Below are positions 42,190-56,179 of a stretch of 64,000 nt of DNA, piece by piece; position 1 is the stretch's first letter, and each line of letters starts with the position of its first letter. Position numbers and translations under genes: made by a program. The notes beneath the pieces are model-generated. The model was given only the letters and a program-made list of their open reading frames with translations, was not told the origin of the DNA and searched no databases. The stretch is from Pomphorhynchus laevis. Taxonomy: Eukaryota; Acanthocephala; Palaeacanthocephala; Echinorhynchida; Pomphorhynchidae. The DNA is taken from positions 1 through 64,000 of the forward strand of contig WNNJ02003000.1 of the NCBI GenBank assembly GCA_012934845.2. The letters are read 5' to 3'.

Positions 42190-45100
42190 AGCAATGTGAT
42201 GGCAAACGACAAGGATAAAGTTACACCTGAGAGTATTACTAATAAATGGCCTTCACCTTTATCTGACATATTCGCGGAACACAGTCCTAACAACCACAAT
42301 ATATTGATTTCTACTCCTGTTTCACCAAAGAATGTATCGAAGCAGCCTTTAAGTCGAACGCAGACAAGAGACGATGCTAGAGTGTGCAATGATTTGGCAT
42401 TCGAAAATGAAAATGAAATTCAAGGATATGACTGATAACACATTTGTTGAAATTATCAATACTAGGTGTCTTGCTAGAAACAGAAATAATTGCGTAATTT
42501 TTGCTAACATAACTGAATCTTCTGCAGACAACGTTCAGACCCGTGTGGATGATGACGTAGTTTTTATTCGTGAGGTCTTTTCGGATATATTCGTTCAGGG
42601 TGAAGAGGATATTGCGCGTACTCACAATGTCAAAAGCTTATTTTGTTTTGGTAAAAAAGCACAACATAAACCACGATTACTTAAAGTTGTATTTGATTCT
42701 GCAGATAATACAAGAACAGTTTTAGCTAGAGGTTATCGATTGAAAGGTAAGACGACAAAAATTTTCAAAGATTTCTCGGTTGAGGAAAGATTGTTGCTTA
42801 ATAATGCTCGTGCTAATCTAGCATTTAGAAGATCGAATGGAGAGACTGATCTAATGATAAGAAATTTTCGAGTAGTTCGTCGGCGACCATTCGTGCGTTG
42901 GTGAGTTTGAAGAGTTCTTCAAGGGATTCCATTTTACAATTAGGAAATTTAGCGCGCATTGATATCACATCCAACATTACTACTCAATTGCCCTCTTCTG
43001 ATATTAGTGTCGCCTATACTAATTTAAGGAGTATTTTAACAAAATTTGATGAACTTAAGGCATGGGTCATCTCAAATAAACCAGCGATCCTGGCTCTCAC
43101 TACAACATGGCTGCATCGTGATATCTCCGATGGTTCGATTGCTATTGTGGGATATAATTTGTTGAGAGCTGATGGAGATTGTCGGAAAGGTGGAGGTGTT
43201 GCGCTATATATTACGACATCCTTAAATAATATTTCCACTCGTGATTTTAAAAATAAACTGAGCACTTGTGAGTTTCTCTCAGTCATTGTTTCACACTTCG
43301 GAGGTCCCTTAGGTATTGCCGTGTGCTACAGGTCGCTGCAATCATCCGTATTGAATCATGAATTCTCTACACTAATTAGTCACTGTTCTGAGCTTGAAGA
43401 ATATCTACTAGTTGACGATTTTAATATACCCTCAGCTGGTCACATCGGGAATTATGTTTTGGATAGTAGTTCTTCCAAGTCAGATGTGGATTTGTGGAAT
43501 TTTCTTACAAATGATCTCATGTTAGAGCAACATGTGCAGTCGCCCACCAGATTCGCGCAAAACCAGGAATCTTGTCTAGATTTGGTATTTTCCAAATTAA
43601 TTACAAGTGTGGGTAATATAAGCTATCAGAGTCCTATTGGATTGAGCGATTATTGCATGATTGTATTCAATTATTTTTCTAGGTGTATGATCCCAAAACT
43701 GGAAAATTTGATAGTGTCGAAAAGATCTCGGCAACAAATTGATGAAGACTCATTACGAGAGGCGGCACTAAGAACATCATTCAACTGTGATAGTGAAGAC
43801 ATTGAGGTAATGTGGCATGTTATTGAATCAGGTTTAGTAGTAAATACCCTCTTTGGTTTGACACTGAGTTGCGATATGCTCTCAAACATATGAATCGACT
43901 ATTTGAACTTAGCCGTCATCAGAATAATTTTAAAGAGCTGTATACAATGTTCCGTAATTTCGTCAATCGCCTTAAGATTACAAAAAGGCGAAGTTTTGAA
44001 GATCAAGTAGCTTTACAAATTGATACAAAACCAAAAAAATTGGGATTATGTGAAAGGATCCAGAGCTCTGCTACCAGCTATTTGATCTTTAAGAGACGGT
44101 AACACTCGAGTGACATCGCCAGACAGCATGGCAGAAGTGTTTGCATCCGCTTTTGAGCTAACACCAGATGCTTTCTCTAGCATATGTGGAGATGCAGCAC
44201 CACGACCGGTAGAAATTGGTTCTCCAGTTTAAACGATAACAGCACGAGGTTTTTGTTGAATTAACTAGGTTGTCTAGATCATCAGCGGCAGGCCCAGATG
44301 ATATTCACCCCCAACTTCTTAAGTTACTTGCTCCTGTTCTGGCTGAGCCATGAGCCTCAATATTTGAGCTGAGCTTGCGCATCTCGAAGTTACCTGCTGT
44401 TTGTAAAAAAGCAATTGTAGTACCAATTTATAAAAATGGTGAAAAAGATGATCCGAATAACTATAGGGCAATAAGTCTAACTAGTGTTGTATGTAAAGTG
44501 ATTGAGCGCATACTAAACAGACGCATATATAATCATTTCAGTTCGCTGAGAATTCTCAATAATGCACAGCATGGATTTCGCCCTCGGCGTTCATGTCTTA
44601 CAAACTTATTACATGCTCGTGAAGATTGGGTTGGACATGTTGCTAACGGGTACTGTATCGACATAATATTTCTTGACTTTAGTCGGACTTTTGATAGGGT
44701 GCCCCACAAAATGCTAATTTCCATCCTTGAGTCGTATAAAGTCAATCGCTCTATTATAAGCTGGATTCAAGATTTTCTTAAAGATAGATCCTTTGCTGTT
44801 CGTGTAGGCCAATGTCTATCGTCTTATCGTCCTATCACATCAGGAGTACCACAGGGATCAGTTTTAGGCTCCTTGTTGTTTAATATATTTATAAATCAGC
44901 TACTAGATTTAATTGATGATTGTAGTGTTTTAGCTTTTGCCGATGATGTCAAGGTATGGAAATTGATTAAAACCAACAAGGATCAAAATGACTTTTAAAA
45001 TATCCTAAACATTGTTTATCGATGGTCTTTAAACACGAATTGTATTGAATATTAAAAAGTGTGCACATATGAGATTAGTTCATAGCAATGTGAGTCAAGA

Positions 45101-46060
45101 ATATTTTATTGGCAATGAGTTTGTTGTTACCACTCAGTCTATTAAGCATCTTGGTGTGATTATTCAAAGCAATATGAAAACACGTGCTAACACTGATAGG
45201 ATTTGTAACTCAGCAAGAAGAATGACTTATATGGTCTCCCGTTTGTGTTGTGCGTTTATATAATGCACTTATAAGACCGATATTAGAATATGTGTCGCCA
45301 GCAGTCTTTCCGTGTAAGCATCGATGCTTGCACCAGATTTTTTCAAGAAAAAGCAGCAGTCTTTCCGTGTACGCGTACAGAACTTGATCAATTAGAGCGC
45401 ATACTTCGACGGTTTACGAAATTATGTCCTCAGATACGATATCTTCCCTATGTGGCACGAATAAAAAATTTGAATATGCCGACAGTGCGTGAAAGGTTCC
45501 TTCTTTTCGACCTTCTAGCTATGTATCGACTAATTAATAAAGATTAAAATTTTCCAGCAAATAAATTTGAACTAAATAAACGGTATGGACGTAGATGGCA
45601 CTCGAAAGTATTTGTAGTACATGAGCACGGAAAATACCCTCGTCTAATTATAATTAGTATCGACTAATTAATAAAGATGAAAATTTTCTAGCAAATAGAG
45701 TTGAACTCAATGATCGGGATGGGCGTAGAGGGCACTCAAAAGTACTGGTAGTACATGAACACGGAAAATACCCTCATCATTTCCGACTGTCCCATCGAGC
45801 GGTGAATGTTTGGAATCGTCTTTCAGTTGATGTCGTTGCGGTGCATACAATCAATGAATTTAAATCCAATATAAAGAACTGAATTCGAAATGAGAACGAG
45901 TGGTGGTTGCTGCAGTACCCATGGTTCTGGTATATATACTGAATGATTTTTTTTTGATTTTTTTTATTAATTTGTTTTTTTTGTGAGAGACCAAAACAGC
46001 CTTATGGCTATGACCTGTAGTAATGAGCAAATATTTATTAAATGTTTATTTATCAAATAT
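42190..46060 (+). mobile_element. CR1-like LINE, decayed (family B, copy 2)
   Basis: ORF1 begins at 42196 and is frameshifted near 42400; its conserved block is open at 42374-42904 and ends NFRVVRRRPFVRW. ORF2 is in several pieces. The endonuclease (42898-43893) contains YTNLRSILTKFDEL, LVDDFNIPSAGH (where the intact copy has FGDFNMH) and GLSDYCMIVF (SDY for SDH). The RT (44375-44998) has NYRAISLTS, LDFSRTFDRVPH, GVPQGSVLGSLLF and FADDVKVW. The thumb and tail follow at 45045-45547 and near 45790-45880 (LSHRAVNVWNRLS). Two internal duplications are visible: about 37 bp flanked by 18-bp repeats near 45295-45370, and a 133-bp tandem near 45522-45780. The 3' hairpin is at 45998-46009. Confidence 0.85.
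42374..42904 (+). pseudogene. LINE ORF1 fragment (family B, copy 2)
   Basis: An open stretch of 176 residues aligning with residues about 115-255 of the intact ORF1: NNCVIFANITESS, FCFGKKAQHKPRLLKVVFDS, IFKDFSVEERLLLNNAR, LMIRNFRVVRRRPFVRW. The true N-terminus lies in another frame from 42196 (MMANDKDKVTPESI), separated by a frameshift. The C-terminal stop and the start of the ORF2 frame nearly coincide here, as in the intact copy where the ORFs overlap. Confidence 0.75.
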
Positions 46061-46209
46061 TTATTACATATTTTTATAATGACCTGTGGTAATAATAAAA
46101 TATGTATATATTAATTTAGTAAATTGATTTTGAAGAAAACCAATATCATTACATGTTTTGATAAATTTGATTATCAAGTATCTTATTCTAATACAAAGTT
46201 GATTATTTA

Positions 46210-47900
46210 TTATTTATATATTTTACTATTTATTCTTTATATTATTGTGTTGATTTATATATTTTACTATTTTCTGCTTGATGTTATTTTTATAGTAACT
46301 TAGTTTAAAATATGTATCTATTAAATTATTCAAATGATTTTGAAGAAAGCCAATATCATTACATATTGTTGCAATTCTTAAAATTTCATTATTTAATGTA
46401 TTATATTTTATATTATATGGTATGTTTAAACGTAATGTTGTGGTAAATATCGCAGTCAATATTCACTGTAATACTGATAAATTTACTGATAAATTCCCAT
46501 TATTTAAGGTATTATATTATATATTATATGGTACGCATGAATGCACAGGCAAACATATTTTTATTGTAAATTTAAATATGACATCTTTACAATATAAATT
46601 AAAAGTCGTTTTAGTCAATGTTAATTTAATGCTCATATCTAGATATATACTTTATTTATCATCAATATTGGTTTTATTAAGAATGAGGCTACCTGGATAA
46701 ATTTGTTCACTTATTGAATAAAAATTATTAGAATTGAATACAATATATCGTCACTTTATCTAAACATATATTTCATATATTTATATAATTTAGATTTATT
46801 TTTTTAACAGTTATGAACAAATTCATATTCTATAAAGCTTAAAAACAAGTCAGCTATAATTGGGCTACTATTACCTCCTATTGGAACACCTTTTACTTGT
46901 CTAAATATAGATGTCCCTACTTTTAAATAATTTTGATTTATTAAAATATTTAAGGATTCTTTTAATTCAATTTTATCTATATATTTGTATTTACTTGATG
47001 GTTTAATCATTTACGTGATGGTTTATATCATCATATATAAATATTATATATTTATATATAATGTTCATATCTAGATATATACCTTTTCTATTAATATTTA
47101 ATTAATTATTTAATTTATTTATTTAAGTATTAATATTTTTCTATTAGTTTTATTGATATATAATTCACATATATTATCATTGAAACATATTTCATATTTT
47201 ATATGACGCATGAGACATTGCGATTACCCTGCAATATTTTTTGAAGTGTGCTTTAATTACTTTAAGTATTTTATTCATATAAACAGAAAGCGGATTTAAT
47301 GTACATTTAAACGCACTACATATGAACCTAGGTTTTATTGGATTTTTATGTAATTTTGGATTCCAATATAATATAGGTATAGTTTTATTATCTAATTCAA
47401 CCTTTATACCCTTTTTATCCATTATAGAACAGTGACTTGTAATAATTGTTTCTAAACTCAACTCACTACGTTCTTATGTTGGATTTACATTTAAATCATT
47501 AGAATTAACCTCTTTCATTAGTATATCATAATAAAGCCTTTTGCATATGAAGACAAAGTTATTACTAGCTTTATCAATAGTTGTTATTATATAGTTATCC
47601 TTTTATTTAGTAAGTTCTGTATAAATATCTTTATTAACTTTATCTTTCCTTTTATAATTGTTTGTTATTTTCATTTTCTCTCTAATTTTATCAAATATAT
47701 AAGCTTTCCAAATGTTTATCTTTGATGTATTTAAGCTTTTACTATTTAATTTTCACTATTTCGATAGCATTTTCTTTAATTCACCATTTTCAATTAATAT
47801 AGCAATAACGATGAAGCTGTAAAACATTGCATAGAATTTTCTGATCACTTCATGAAAACAACGGTAATCGATGGTGATATTTTGGATACTGGTAAAAGCA
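46210..47900 (-). mobile_element. Penelope-like element, decayed RT
   Basis: From 5' to 3' on the minus strand: ITTIDKASNNFVFICKRLYYD (about 47590-47530), then IPILYWNPKLHKNPIKPRFI with CTLNPLSVYMNKILKVIK (47461-47192), then IFRQVKGVPIGGNSSPIIADLFLS (47010-46804), then a degraded DD box near 46750, and finally IPYNIKYNTLNNEILRIATI with NDIGFLQNHLNNLID (46459-46226). The order and wording match PLE-type reverse transcriptases with the YWxPKLHK and GxPxGxxxxPxxADLF blocks. No GIY-YIG nuclease is recognisable. It has several frame breaks. The last part is a close relative of the relic at 1985-2905. Confidence 0.65.
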
Positions 47901-48499
47901 AAAGAAAATAATATATTTTAATAATTATACATGCACATAATAAGAAAATAAAAGATTACATTGTCATTTTTTAACTTCCTTGGTGTCTTCTTTATATAGT
48001 CGCTGCGTGATCAGTTCCCATCAGCTTACACCAACCTGTCATCTTACGGTTAAGCCATTAATGGTCTTTCACAACCCTAAGGGCCCAATCGCAGCGCACG
48101 ATAGTTGATGGTCTCGACATGAGAGTATCATTCAAATTATGGCTGACAAAATGTTCAACGCAGAGACATATTTCACTTACCATAACTCCAATAATCTTTT
48201 TATCACCATGGTAACTCAACTATGAAAATTCTTTAAGATTGCATGCAATTAAGGACAGGTTTAATTTTTGATATTCTTTGTGTATATTTCGTCAGGTCAT
48301 AAGGTGAGTCTGAATAATTTGACATATCCAGCAAGTTTATTGTTGTCTTCTAGTTTTTACGTCTTTTATTCCTGGCTATATTACTACATATTAATAACTC
48401 AGATCAGCTAAGTATACGTATATTGTACTATTTATCAATAAAATATAATGCAAAATTTAAATTAAATAATAAATAATTAAATAATTATAAATAATAAAT
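47900..48499. other. Stretch without recognised genes
   Basis: AT-rich, with a somewhat GC-richer patch at 48000-48140. No convincing open frame or repeat is seen. Confidence 0.5.
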
Positions 48500-48960
48500 A
48501 ATTGTTATATAAGATTTTATATAATTTATATAAAGTTAAAATAAAAAATTGAAATTTAAAATAAAAGTCAATTTTTATGAACTGACTAATTAATAATGGA
48601 CGATGCATCGAAAGATGGATAAGATGTCATCAATAGGAACTAATTAATATCGAGTTCTATATGTCAATCGAAAATTTACGAATCATATTAGCTATTTAGT
48701 CTACGCATTTATATTATTTATATATTGAAAATTCTGCCCAATAAAAATAAAATAATAAATAATTAAATAATAATAAATAATAAATAATTATATAAAATTT
48801 AATATAATTTATATTTATATAATGTTAAAATTTTTAATTGAAATTTAAAATAAAAATCAATTTTTATGAATTGGCTAATAAATAGCAGACGATGTATGCG
48901 AATAAGGAATGGAGGTCATCAGAAGAAACTGTTATGTTTCATCATAGATTCTTCTATTTA
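48500..48960 (-). repeat. Two Rep1 copies, minus orientation
   Basis: Partial copies at about 48500-48660 and 48790-48960, each with the AAATTTAAAATAAAA tail, TTTTTATGAA, then GACGATG and a GGTCATCA-type block. The second also keeps ACTGTTATGTTTC, the inverse of the GAAAC...CATAGCAG core. Between and beside them are AT-rich strings such as TAGTCTACGCATTTA, the Rep1 flank motif. Confidence 0.55.
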
Positions 48961-51720
48961 CACCTAATCAACTATTTAAAAAATAATATTAAGAATTACA
49001 ACCGACACAAATTTGCTTCATTGTGCTGTCATTACCGCAATGCCGACAATCGTCCGAATTGCGATACGCATCACACAAGGTTCAGAGACAATAACAACTA
49101 ACCAATTAATTATGTTGATTCAAAATATGATTCATGCTATTAGAGGAAGCGAAAATACAGCGGTCACAACAAATAGCCATCAACTAGTCTACAAGAAAAT
49201 CAAAATGAGTGCAGCATTAGCCACTTATAAAAATATTCGTGATTTCACATAAATACGCTAATCGATTCGATACTATCACTGCGGTAAATTCGGTCACATT
49301 CGCTGCGATTACCGTCAATCGCAGCGAATGTGATCTCCCACGCAGGGTGAGAGACAACTGATTGGAAGTGGAATTTCCAACACTACAAAATCGCATTTGG
49401 ACAACTGATTGGAAGTGGAAGAGTAATCCACCAACACTACGAAATCGATGTGCTCAGTACGCCGTTACAGAGGACAACGAGAAACAATTATATGATGAAC
49501 TATAGAGCTGGATGGATAACGGGTGATTTATTGAAGCTAAAAATTAGGATACAGAATGTATCCCGTTAATGTCAGCACTCCAACCTAGAAAATCTAAGTT
49601 CGTTCTGTAATGGACTACCAATAACTGAACGAATACATCCAGTGATACACAGGAGTTAGTCAGGTTGCCCCGAAACGATGAGATGGTGTAGATTAGGATG
49701 CTCATTAAGTATTATTGATATCAATAGGGCGTACTTGCAAATAAGAGAGATAGATGAACTTAAGAAATATTAAGTCTTTATGGTACGCGGACGACGTTAT
49801 AAGCTGACTCTGTTAGGTTTTGGTCAGAAAACGTCGCCTGTAAAATTATGAGATGCATCATGAACAAAGTTCTAAACATCAGAAAAGATAAATCAGCTGC
49901 ATGCAATTACTAATTCGACGATACAATTATAAACGAAAATCTTATTGATCCTATGAAGGTGTTTCGTCATCTGAAGATATATGGTTTAGATCCTAAATTA
50001 CCCGTTAATATCAACGGTGCACGATTATTAGGACTTATGATTATGAAGCATAATGGCTCGCTAAGATGAAATCGAGATCGCTACGATGAAAAACATCGAT
50101 TTAGACGTGGATAAAATATTATCAAAATGGCAAGTATTTTCATGGTATGGGCGCACGAATGGGTACAATCCTGTTTGTGGATGTCTACGGCCTTACAAGA
50201 GTTATATAAAGAGTCAAGAAAGCGAAGGTAAATGGGATATGCCGGTAGGACAGAATACGAAGTCTATATTACGAGATATCGTCAAGATGTGTATTAATAA
50301 TCCAGTCAAATGCATATGAAATGTGGACGCAAACAATGTCTCAGCGATTGTATGGTGTGACGTGAGTTCACATACCCTTGGAGCAATAGTAGAGATAAAC
50401 GATGTGCTCGTCGAACATGCTGAGTGGTTAGGCAAGAAAGGAGGCATTCATCACTTGTGTCAGAATTAGAAGCTACCATGAAAGGACTAAACATTGCGAT
50501 AACATAGGGTGCAAAGAAGATCATGATAAAAAGCCACTATGCAACAGTTGTTTCCTGACTAAAGTCGACGATCGGCAAGTATGAACAGCTTAGAGAGTCC
50601 GGTATTAGTTAAACGCTAATAAAGATACGGTTGTAAATACTGTTAGAGCTTGTACAAGAATGCAATTTACGAGTTACAATCGAGTATGTAATTGGACGCA
50701 ATGTGTATTCTCGGAAACCGAAAAACCAACAATAATGAAAACGTTAAGGACACTTCATTCATGTCATCACATGGAAATCGATACTAGTATGATGTTAGCA
50801 AAGAAAGCTTACCCCAACTTAAAGTTTTCAAGAAACAAAGTGGCAAGAGTCGTAAAAGCCTGCACGCGATGTCAATGTATCGATTTGAATTTTATAGTAT
50901 GGGAACATAGAAAACTGAGCGTGGACATTATATGAACAATTGTATCATGTGATGAATCCATCTTTATATATATCGTTAATTGCGGGTCCAGACGTTTTAC
51001 AGTTTGCTGATCACTCAAATCGGAGGAAGCGCATGAAATAACTCGCACAATACAGAATACATTCCTGGAGCGAGGATTCCCCAATGAAAACCTAGTCGAC
51101 AATGGACGATCATTTCACTCAGAGGCGTTTAAGACGTTCCTTTCCTCATGGGCTTAGCTGTTATATATCGGTGTGCTAACCGCCCCCGCATGAAATGATA
51201 TGGTCGAGCGGTGTCACATGATAAAAAAGTAATAAAGGCAAGATTCTATATGGCCATCGAGGAAGTGGCATATTGGTATAGCTCATCCCATAGTTGTCAT
51301 TCGAATGATTAAATATATCCAGTGAATTTAATACACAATTATCGACCCCGACTCGGTAAGTCGGATAATACTGAGAATACACCGTTATTTATAAAGTCTA
51401 TCCACGAAGTGGATGATCAAGAATTCGTAAAGCCTCCACAAAGCCGATGCACAACACAGTGCCCCACAAGACAAGTCACCAGCGTGGGTAAATATCCGAT
51501 ATTATATAAATTGGATGCGTTTCTCATCACATAATTAGAGTTAGAAAATGTCTGATTGAAATGTTCGAAGACATTGAAGATCAGAGAGTATGGCGAGCTC
51601 ATTAGAACGAACCCCTTCGTGGCTTATTGATTACATACGGTTAGGATACCAAGATGCCATTTAATGAGATAATGAAACAACGTCATACACAGCACGCGCA
51701 ATGTATAAGTTTTGACAAAT
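48950..51720 (+). mobile_element. Ty3/gypsy-type LTR retroelement fossil
   Basis: A badly broken relic of an LTR-class element. In order on the plus strand there are traces of a gag region with a CCHC zinc knuckle near 49275, a pol region with RT-like traces, an RNase H-like stretch near 50340-50450, and an integrase with an HHCC zinc-binding region and catalytic core between about 50740 and 51250. The parts and their order fit Metaviridae. No flanking LTRs could be identified. It carries many disruptions (well over ten) and is therefore old. Confidence 0.65.
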
Positions 51721-53439
51721 TATCCACAGGAAATGAACAAATCGTATTCATTCAGTTTTGCCTATATAAACAGTTAACTTTTGTTGTAACATGATGATCG
51801 TTGTGATTTTGTGGCGGAGGAAAATTAACAGTTTTCATTTTTACTTCTTTTGTCTACATAAGCTTTAAAAGTTTGTTGTTTCTTAAGTGATTTGGTATAT
51901 CCCTTTTTGCTTCATGAACGACTTTAAATGTTGTGATTATAGTTTCAAATAAGTTTTCTGGGTTCCTTCAAAATTATTAATTTTTCTATGCAAAGAATTC
52001 AGTGATGGATCGTATGGGTATACGCATATTGTTTGCTTAGTCAAATTACCATTGTAATGTTCCAACAGTTCACATCGTTTACATTGCATATCGGTTACAA
52101 TAATGATTTTGAAATTACAACTGAGTACTATATATATTAACACTTTAAATTAAATTAACTTTTTTTGTTTTTTTTTTATTTTTTTAATTTTTTTACTTTA
52201 ATAAATACTTACAAATTCAATTATAATTAATACTGCTAACTTCGTAAACGTGTTATATTTTATTCTAAATGCGAAATTAGAAATACATCAATGTTTAATT
52301 TCTTAAAAGTTGTCAGTAATATAATTACTAAAAAAAATAAATAATTTATTAATAACTATTATTATTTTTTAATTATAATTTTTTTAAACAAATAAGATAA
52401 TTCGTTTGCAAGAAAAACTAAATGAAGTCGTACACTAGACAATAATTATTAGTAATTAAATAATAATGAATATTTATTATTCCAAAAGAGTCTTTCATCA
52501 ATTGGTGAAATCAAATAATTTAAACAATGTAAATCAAAGTAGGAAATGCATTAGTAATCAGAGTCAAGCTACTCAAAAATAGAGTTGGAATAACATAATA
52601 ATTGATTAGGTTTACCATTAAAATCAGGTTTAGAGACTCGAAATGCCTCTAAAGGCAACATTAGTGATAATATTCTTAAGTAGTAAAATGTAGCTTATTG
52701 TATGATGTAAAAACATTTGGCAAATTAATAAAATGATCGATTGAAGCAAGATTTTGCGAGGATAGATGATGGTAGCGAAAAACATGCAAAAGTAAGGAAC
52801 ATGAACAGTTACAAAAATTATAAATGCATGAACCGTGAAATATTAGATTGCAGTGGGAATTTTGTAAAATTTCAAGAGGGTATGCTTTAACTTTTGATGC
52901 AAGGTTTGAAGTTAGAAGTGTTCTGGCCACTTCTTTTTTGGGGATGCTTGTAAAATAACTTGGGAGTGATGCATATGATCTACCGTTATTGTGAACAAAA
53001 GTGACCGATGATGCGATGTTTGATGGATTTTGCATATTGATTACTGCGATTTCTTGGATATGTGCCATTGAGGTCCTGATTGATTCTAAAGCCAGCTTAG
53101 TTAAGGTTACTTGCTTAAAAATTCAAGGAGGAAAAACTCGTGAAAGAGTCGCTGTGCAACTTTGACTTGGGAATAAACACAACATTCGTCATTTGTAAAT
53201 TTTAATGAGATCGTAACATATGAGGAGTTGTTTATAATGTGATTATGATGATTTGAACTATGATGAGCAACAAGAATATCCTTAGAGTGCTTAGTGGTTA
53301 TCCCATTGTCATTAGAAATTACTATGTTAGGTATTTATTCGCTGATGAAACTAATAATAAGGAATTATTAACAACTATATAACCGATAAAAAATAATTAA
53401 CTAACTAAGAAAGGGACATGAAAACAGGACATAAAAACG
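51720..53439. other. AT-rich stretch without confident genes
   Basis: 51720-52650 is AT-rich with no recognisable feature. A 130-residue minus-strand open frame at 53068-52676 (MAHIQEIAVINMQNPSNI) is the longest in the stretch. It resembles no family I know, and lacks flanking signals, so it is not called as a gene. 53070-53430 shows nothing further. Confidence 0.4.
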
Positions 53440-55990
53440 ATTCATTCCCCGTCTTCTAATATTACGACCTCAGGTCCAGCGGGATCTGAGCCATCCAGCC
53501 AATCCAACACGCCGCTCTCCAACTGAACCACCAGGGGTCTCTCACCCCCTGAAGAATCCAATTGAGGCGGACTATGCTCGGGATTCGCGAGAGTAGGATC
53601 ATGAGAAACCTTAGTCTTTGCTCTGGGGAAGTCGTCTTGAGAAGACTAATCCCGATATAGCCAAAGTACCACTAGCGGCGCACTTGAGTTTTCCTATTCA
53701 ATGACAGATGCTGGGACCGTTTCAGGGCCCACCTAGCTTCCTTCAGGATACGTTTAAGTCTATCCAGTTAAGCTTTCGCCGACCAATTCACCGTAACGGT
53801 GAACCTCAGATATTTTACTCGACTTGTGAACGTAGAGACTGGTTGATTAGTTAATATGGAAGATAGAGCTGAGAGTGCTAGTCTCTTTAATTTTTTCTTT
53901 GTAGCAAGAGCACCATAAAAGATAAATACTTGCGATTTGGACTAATTGAGAATAAGATTGGATATAGATAACTGATATTTTAATCTTAAAAGAAACGGCT
54001 GATGTCCGAGACTACATCTTTGCACCTCCGTCCAGAGAACAGAGCTGTGGTATCATCAGCGTATACCACTAGATGATGATCACGTTTAAAATTCTTAAAT
54101 AGTACAATAAAGGCAGCAAGATATACGATAGGATAAAGTGGGGATCCTTGAGTCACACTTGTAATAGGGTAGAACAGACGCGCATCAGGGTCGTCTTCAT
54201 CGTAGAATCGCTTGGTGTACAGCAATATCTCTACCATTTACAAATTCTCGCAAACAACCCGAGGGACCTGATAGAGGAGACAACAAAGAGAATGGAGATG
54301 TGGTTAAATGCAGCAGAAAAATAAAGGAAAACAGCCACAGCGAGTTGATGACTGTTATTCAGTCAAAACTTATGCACTTCACGAATTGCTGAAAGGACCA
54401 AGCGACTTTTGACAAACCCATGAAAACTCGGTGGGATCAAGTTACACTTACTTAAATGGTCGCGAATTATACGTGCAAGCGCTTTTTAGTATATGGAGAT
54501 GATAGAGGTTTAAATCAAAATGGGTCGCATGTCTTTAGGACATGAGACCAGACTACGCTTGGGTAAAAAATTCTACGACTAATATTTTTCGGTTACATCG
54601 GATAGTGAGGCTAAAAGCATTGTGACGACCACTTCTCTTCTTTGATCGGCTGTCAAAAGCTGACAAACCCGAGAAGATAGTAAAGTGACGGATTGGAGGT
54701 GCCTGTAAGTGGACCCCAGGAGTTAATGATATCTGTAATAGATAAATCTCTGCTCCTGAAGTTACACCAAGACGAAATTGGTTGGGGAGATTACGTGGCT
54801 CCATAGTTATGTAGGGATAGTGACTCTTCCGAAATTCTGTCAAGGGAAATGCTCCCAATCCAACCCACAACCCTATCTCTCCAGCATTCAAACTTCTCAT
54901 TCTTGAATATGTTCCAAAATGAAGACTGAGCAGGGTTAAAATGAGCAAGGCTCGCAATATACCTGCTTAGCTGGAACTTGAATCTAGATCTCCAGTATTT
55001 ATTCGATATGGCCTGTCTGGTGGAAACAGAGAGATTGCGAAGGTGTAGCCTTTTAGCCAGGTCCTTGAGTTTTGTTGGAGTGGGATTGTAAATACGACTT
55101 TTATAGGTAGTTAAAAGCAACGCGGTGGCTTGCGATGAGAGGTAGGAATTAAATTCGGTCGAACTCTCATTACCAATTCCGGGAAAGAGTTCGATAGCTG
55201 CCTGAAAGAAAGCCACTCTGAAGGGATCAAATTGAAACCTCCTTCTAAGCAACGTATATTTCCCAATCCGCCAGCGAATTAGGTCATGATAGGCGGTCTG
55301 TTGTTGTCGCGACTGCTCAGTACAAATGGGGTTCTACAACCACATCTAGTGAAGTAATATGCCAAGGATAGAATTAGTTGTTGATCAATGAAAGGTGAGG
55401 GGCGGTGGTTTGTTAATAAGGTGTCGCTTATGGCTCTGCGAAGTGCTGCATTAATCCAACGACCAGATCAGTCGTTGAAGTAATTGTGTAACATGTCATA
55501 ACCATTGCCCAAAATACGGTCTAGAAGCTCACTGTTCTTGTGAATTTCCCCTTGCCTAATATATTGGCTATACTGATACGTTTACCGTTCTTACAAAGTG
55601 ATATAGCTAAACAAGACGGCTGTACAATAATAGTTTAAAAAGAGGGACGATCTTAAGGAGCATTTAAGTAGGGTTAGAAGACCTTGAGATATAGAGGAGT
55701 ATGGAGGGGTTATGTACGCCGTAAAGTGGGTGTATATGTGCTTAGGGATAAATAGGGTCATATCCTGGGGGAGTCGGACATACGCGTCTCCTGAAGGACT
55801 ATAACATCTGCATCTCTACCAGGTAAAAGGCTAAGGGCAGAAGCACTTACGATTCCACTGAAGAATATTCAGTGAAAAAGGATCTTGAATACTTTGTAGT
55901 GTGTTAAGTTAGCTGGAGTGGGATTGCCTACTCATAGCAGGAGCCAGGAGAGAAGGTTGTCCATCCCACTCCCGCGCCACCAGGAGAGTA
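53440..55990 (-). mobile_element. Jockey-like LINE, 5'-truncated and decayed (family A, copy F)
   Basis: A nearly complete ORF2 relic. The endonuclease start is near 55880-55800 (a FSLNILQWNR-like and LQETR-like region), and a DLIRWRI block lies near 55290. 55252-54791 is open (MLRRRFQFDPFRVAFFQAAI to FKNEKFECWRD). The RT lies near 54480-53990, with DDPDARLFYPITSVTQGSP in place of GVPQGSP, then VVYADDTTALFSG. The tail runs to about 53450. A few dozen bases of ORF1 C-terminus remain at 55920-55990, where the element is truncated. Numerous frameshifts are present. Confidence 0.8.
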
Positions 55991-56179
55991 CACTTCACCA
56001 CCGGTAACATCAGTTCACCACGTGTAGCATCAGTTCACCATTCAAGAAAAATCAGAAGGTAGTCCAAGTTATAACTTTTTATTATTCACAACATCCCTTA
56101 GTCTTAGGGATTTTTTGATAGATCAGAGGAAATATACGAAGAAAATAATAATTTGGGTCCTTCCCATTGATACCTCAAT

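Noticed and set aside
52676-53068. Minus-strand 130-residue frame as a gene
   Set aside because: It resembles no known family and has no supporting signals. It is mentioned only as the content of an otherwise empty stretch.
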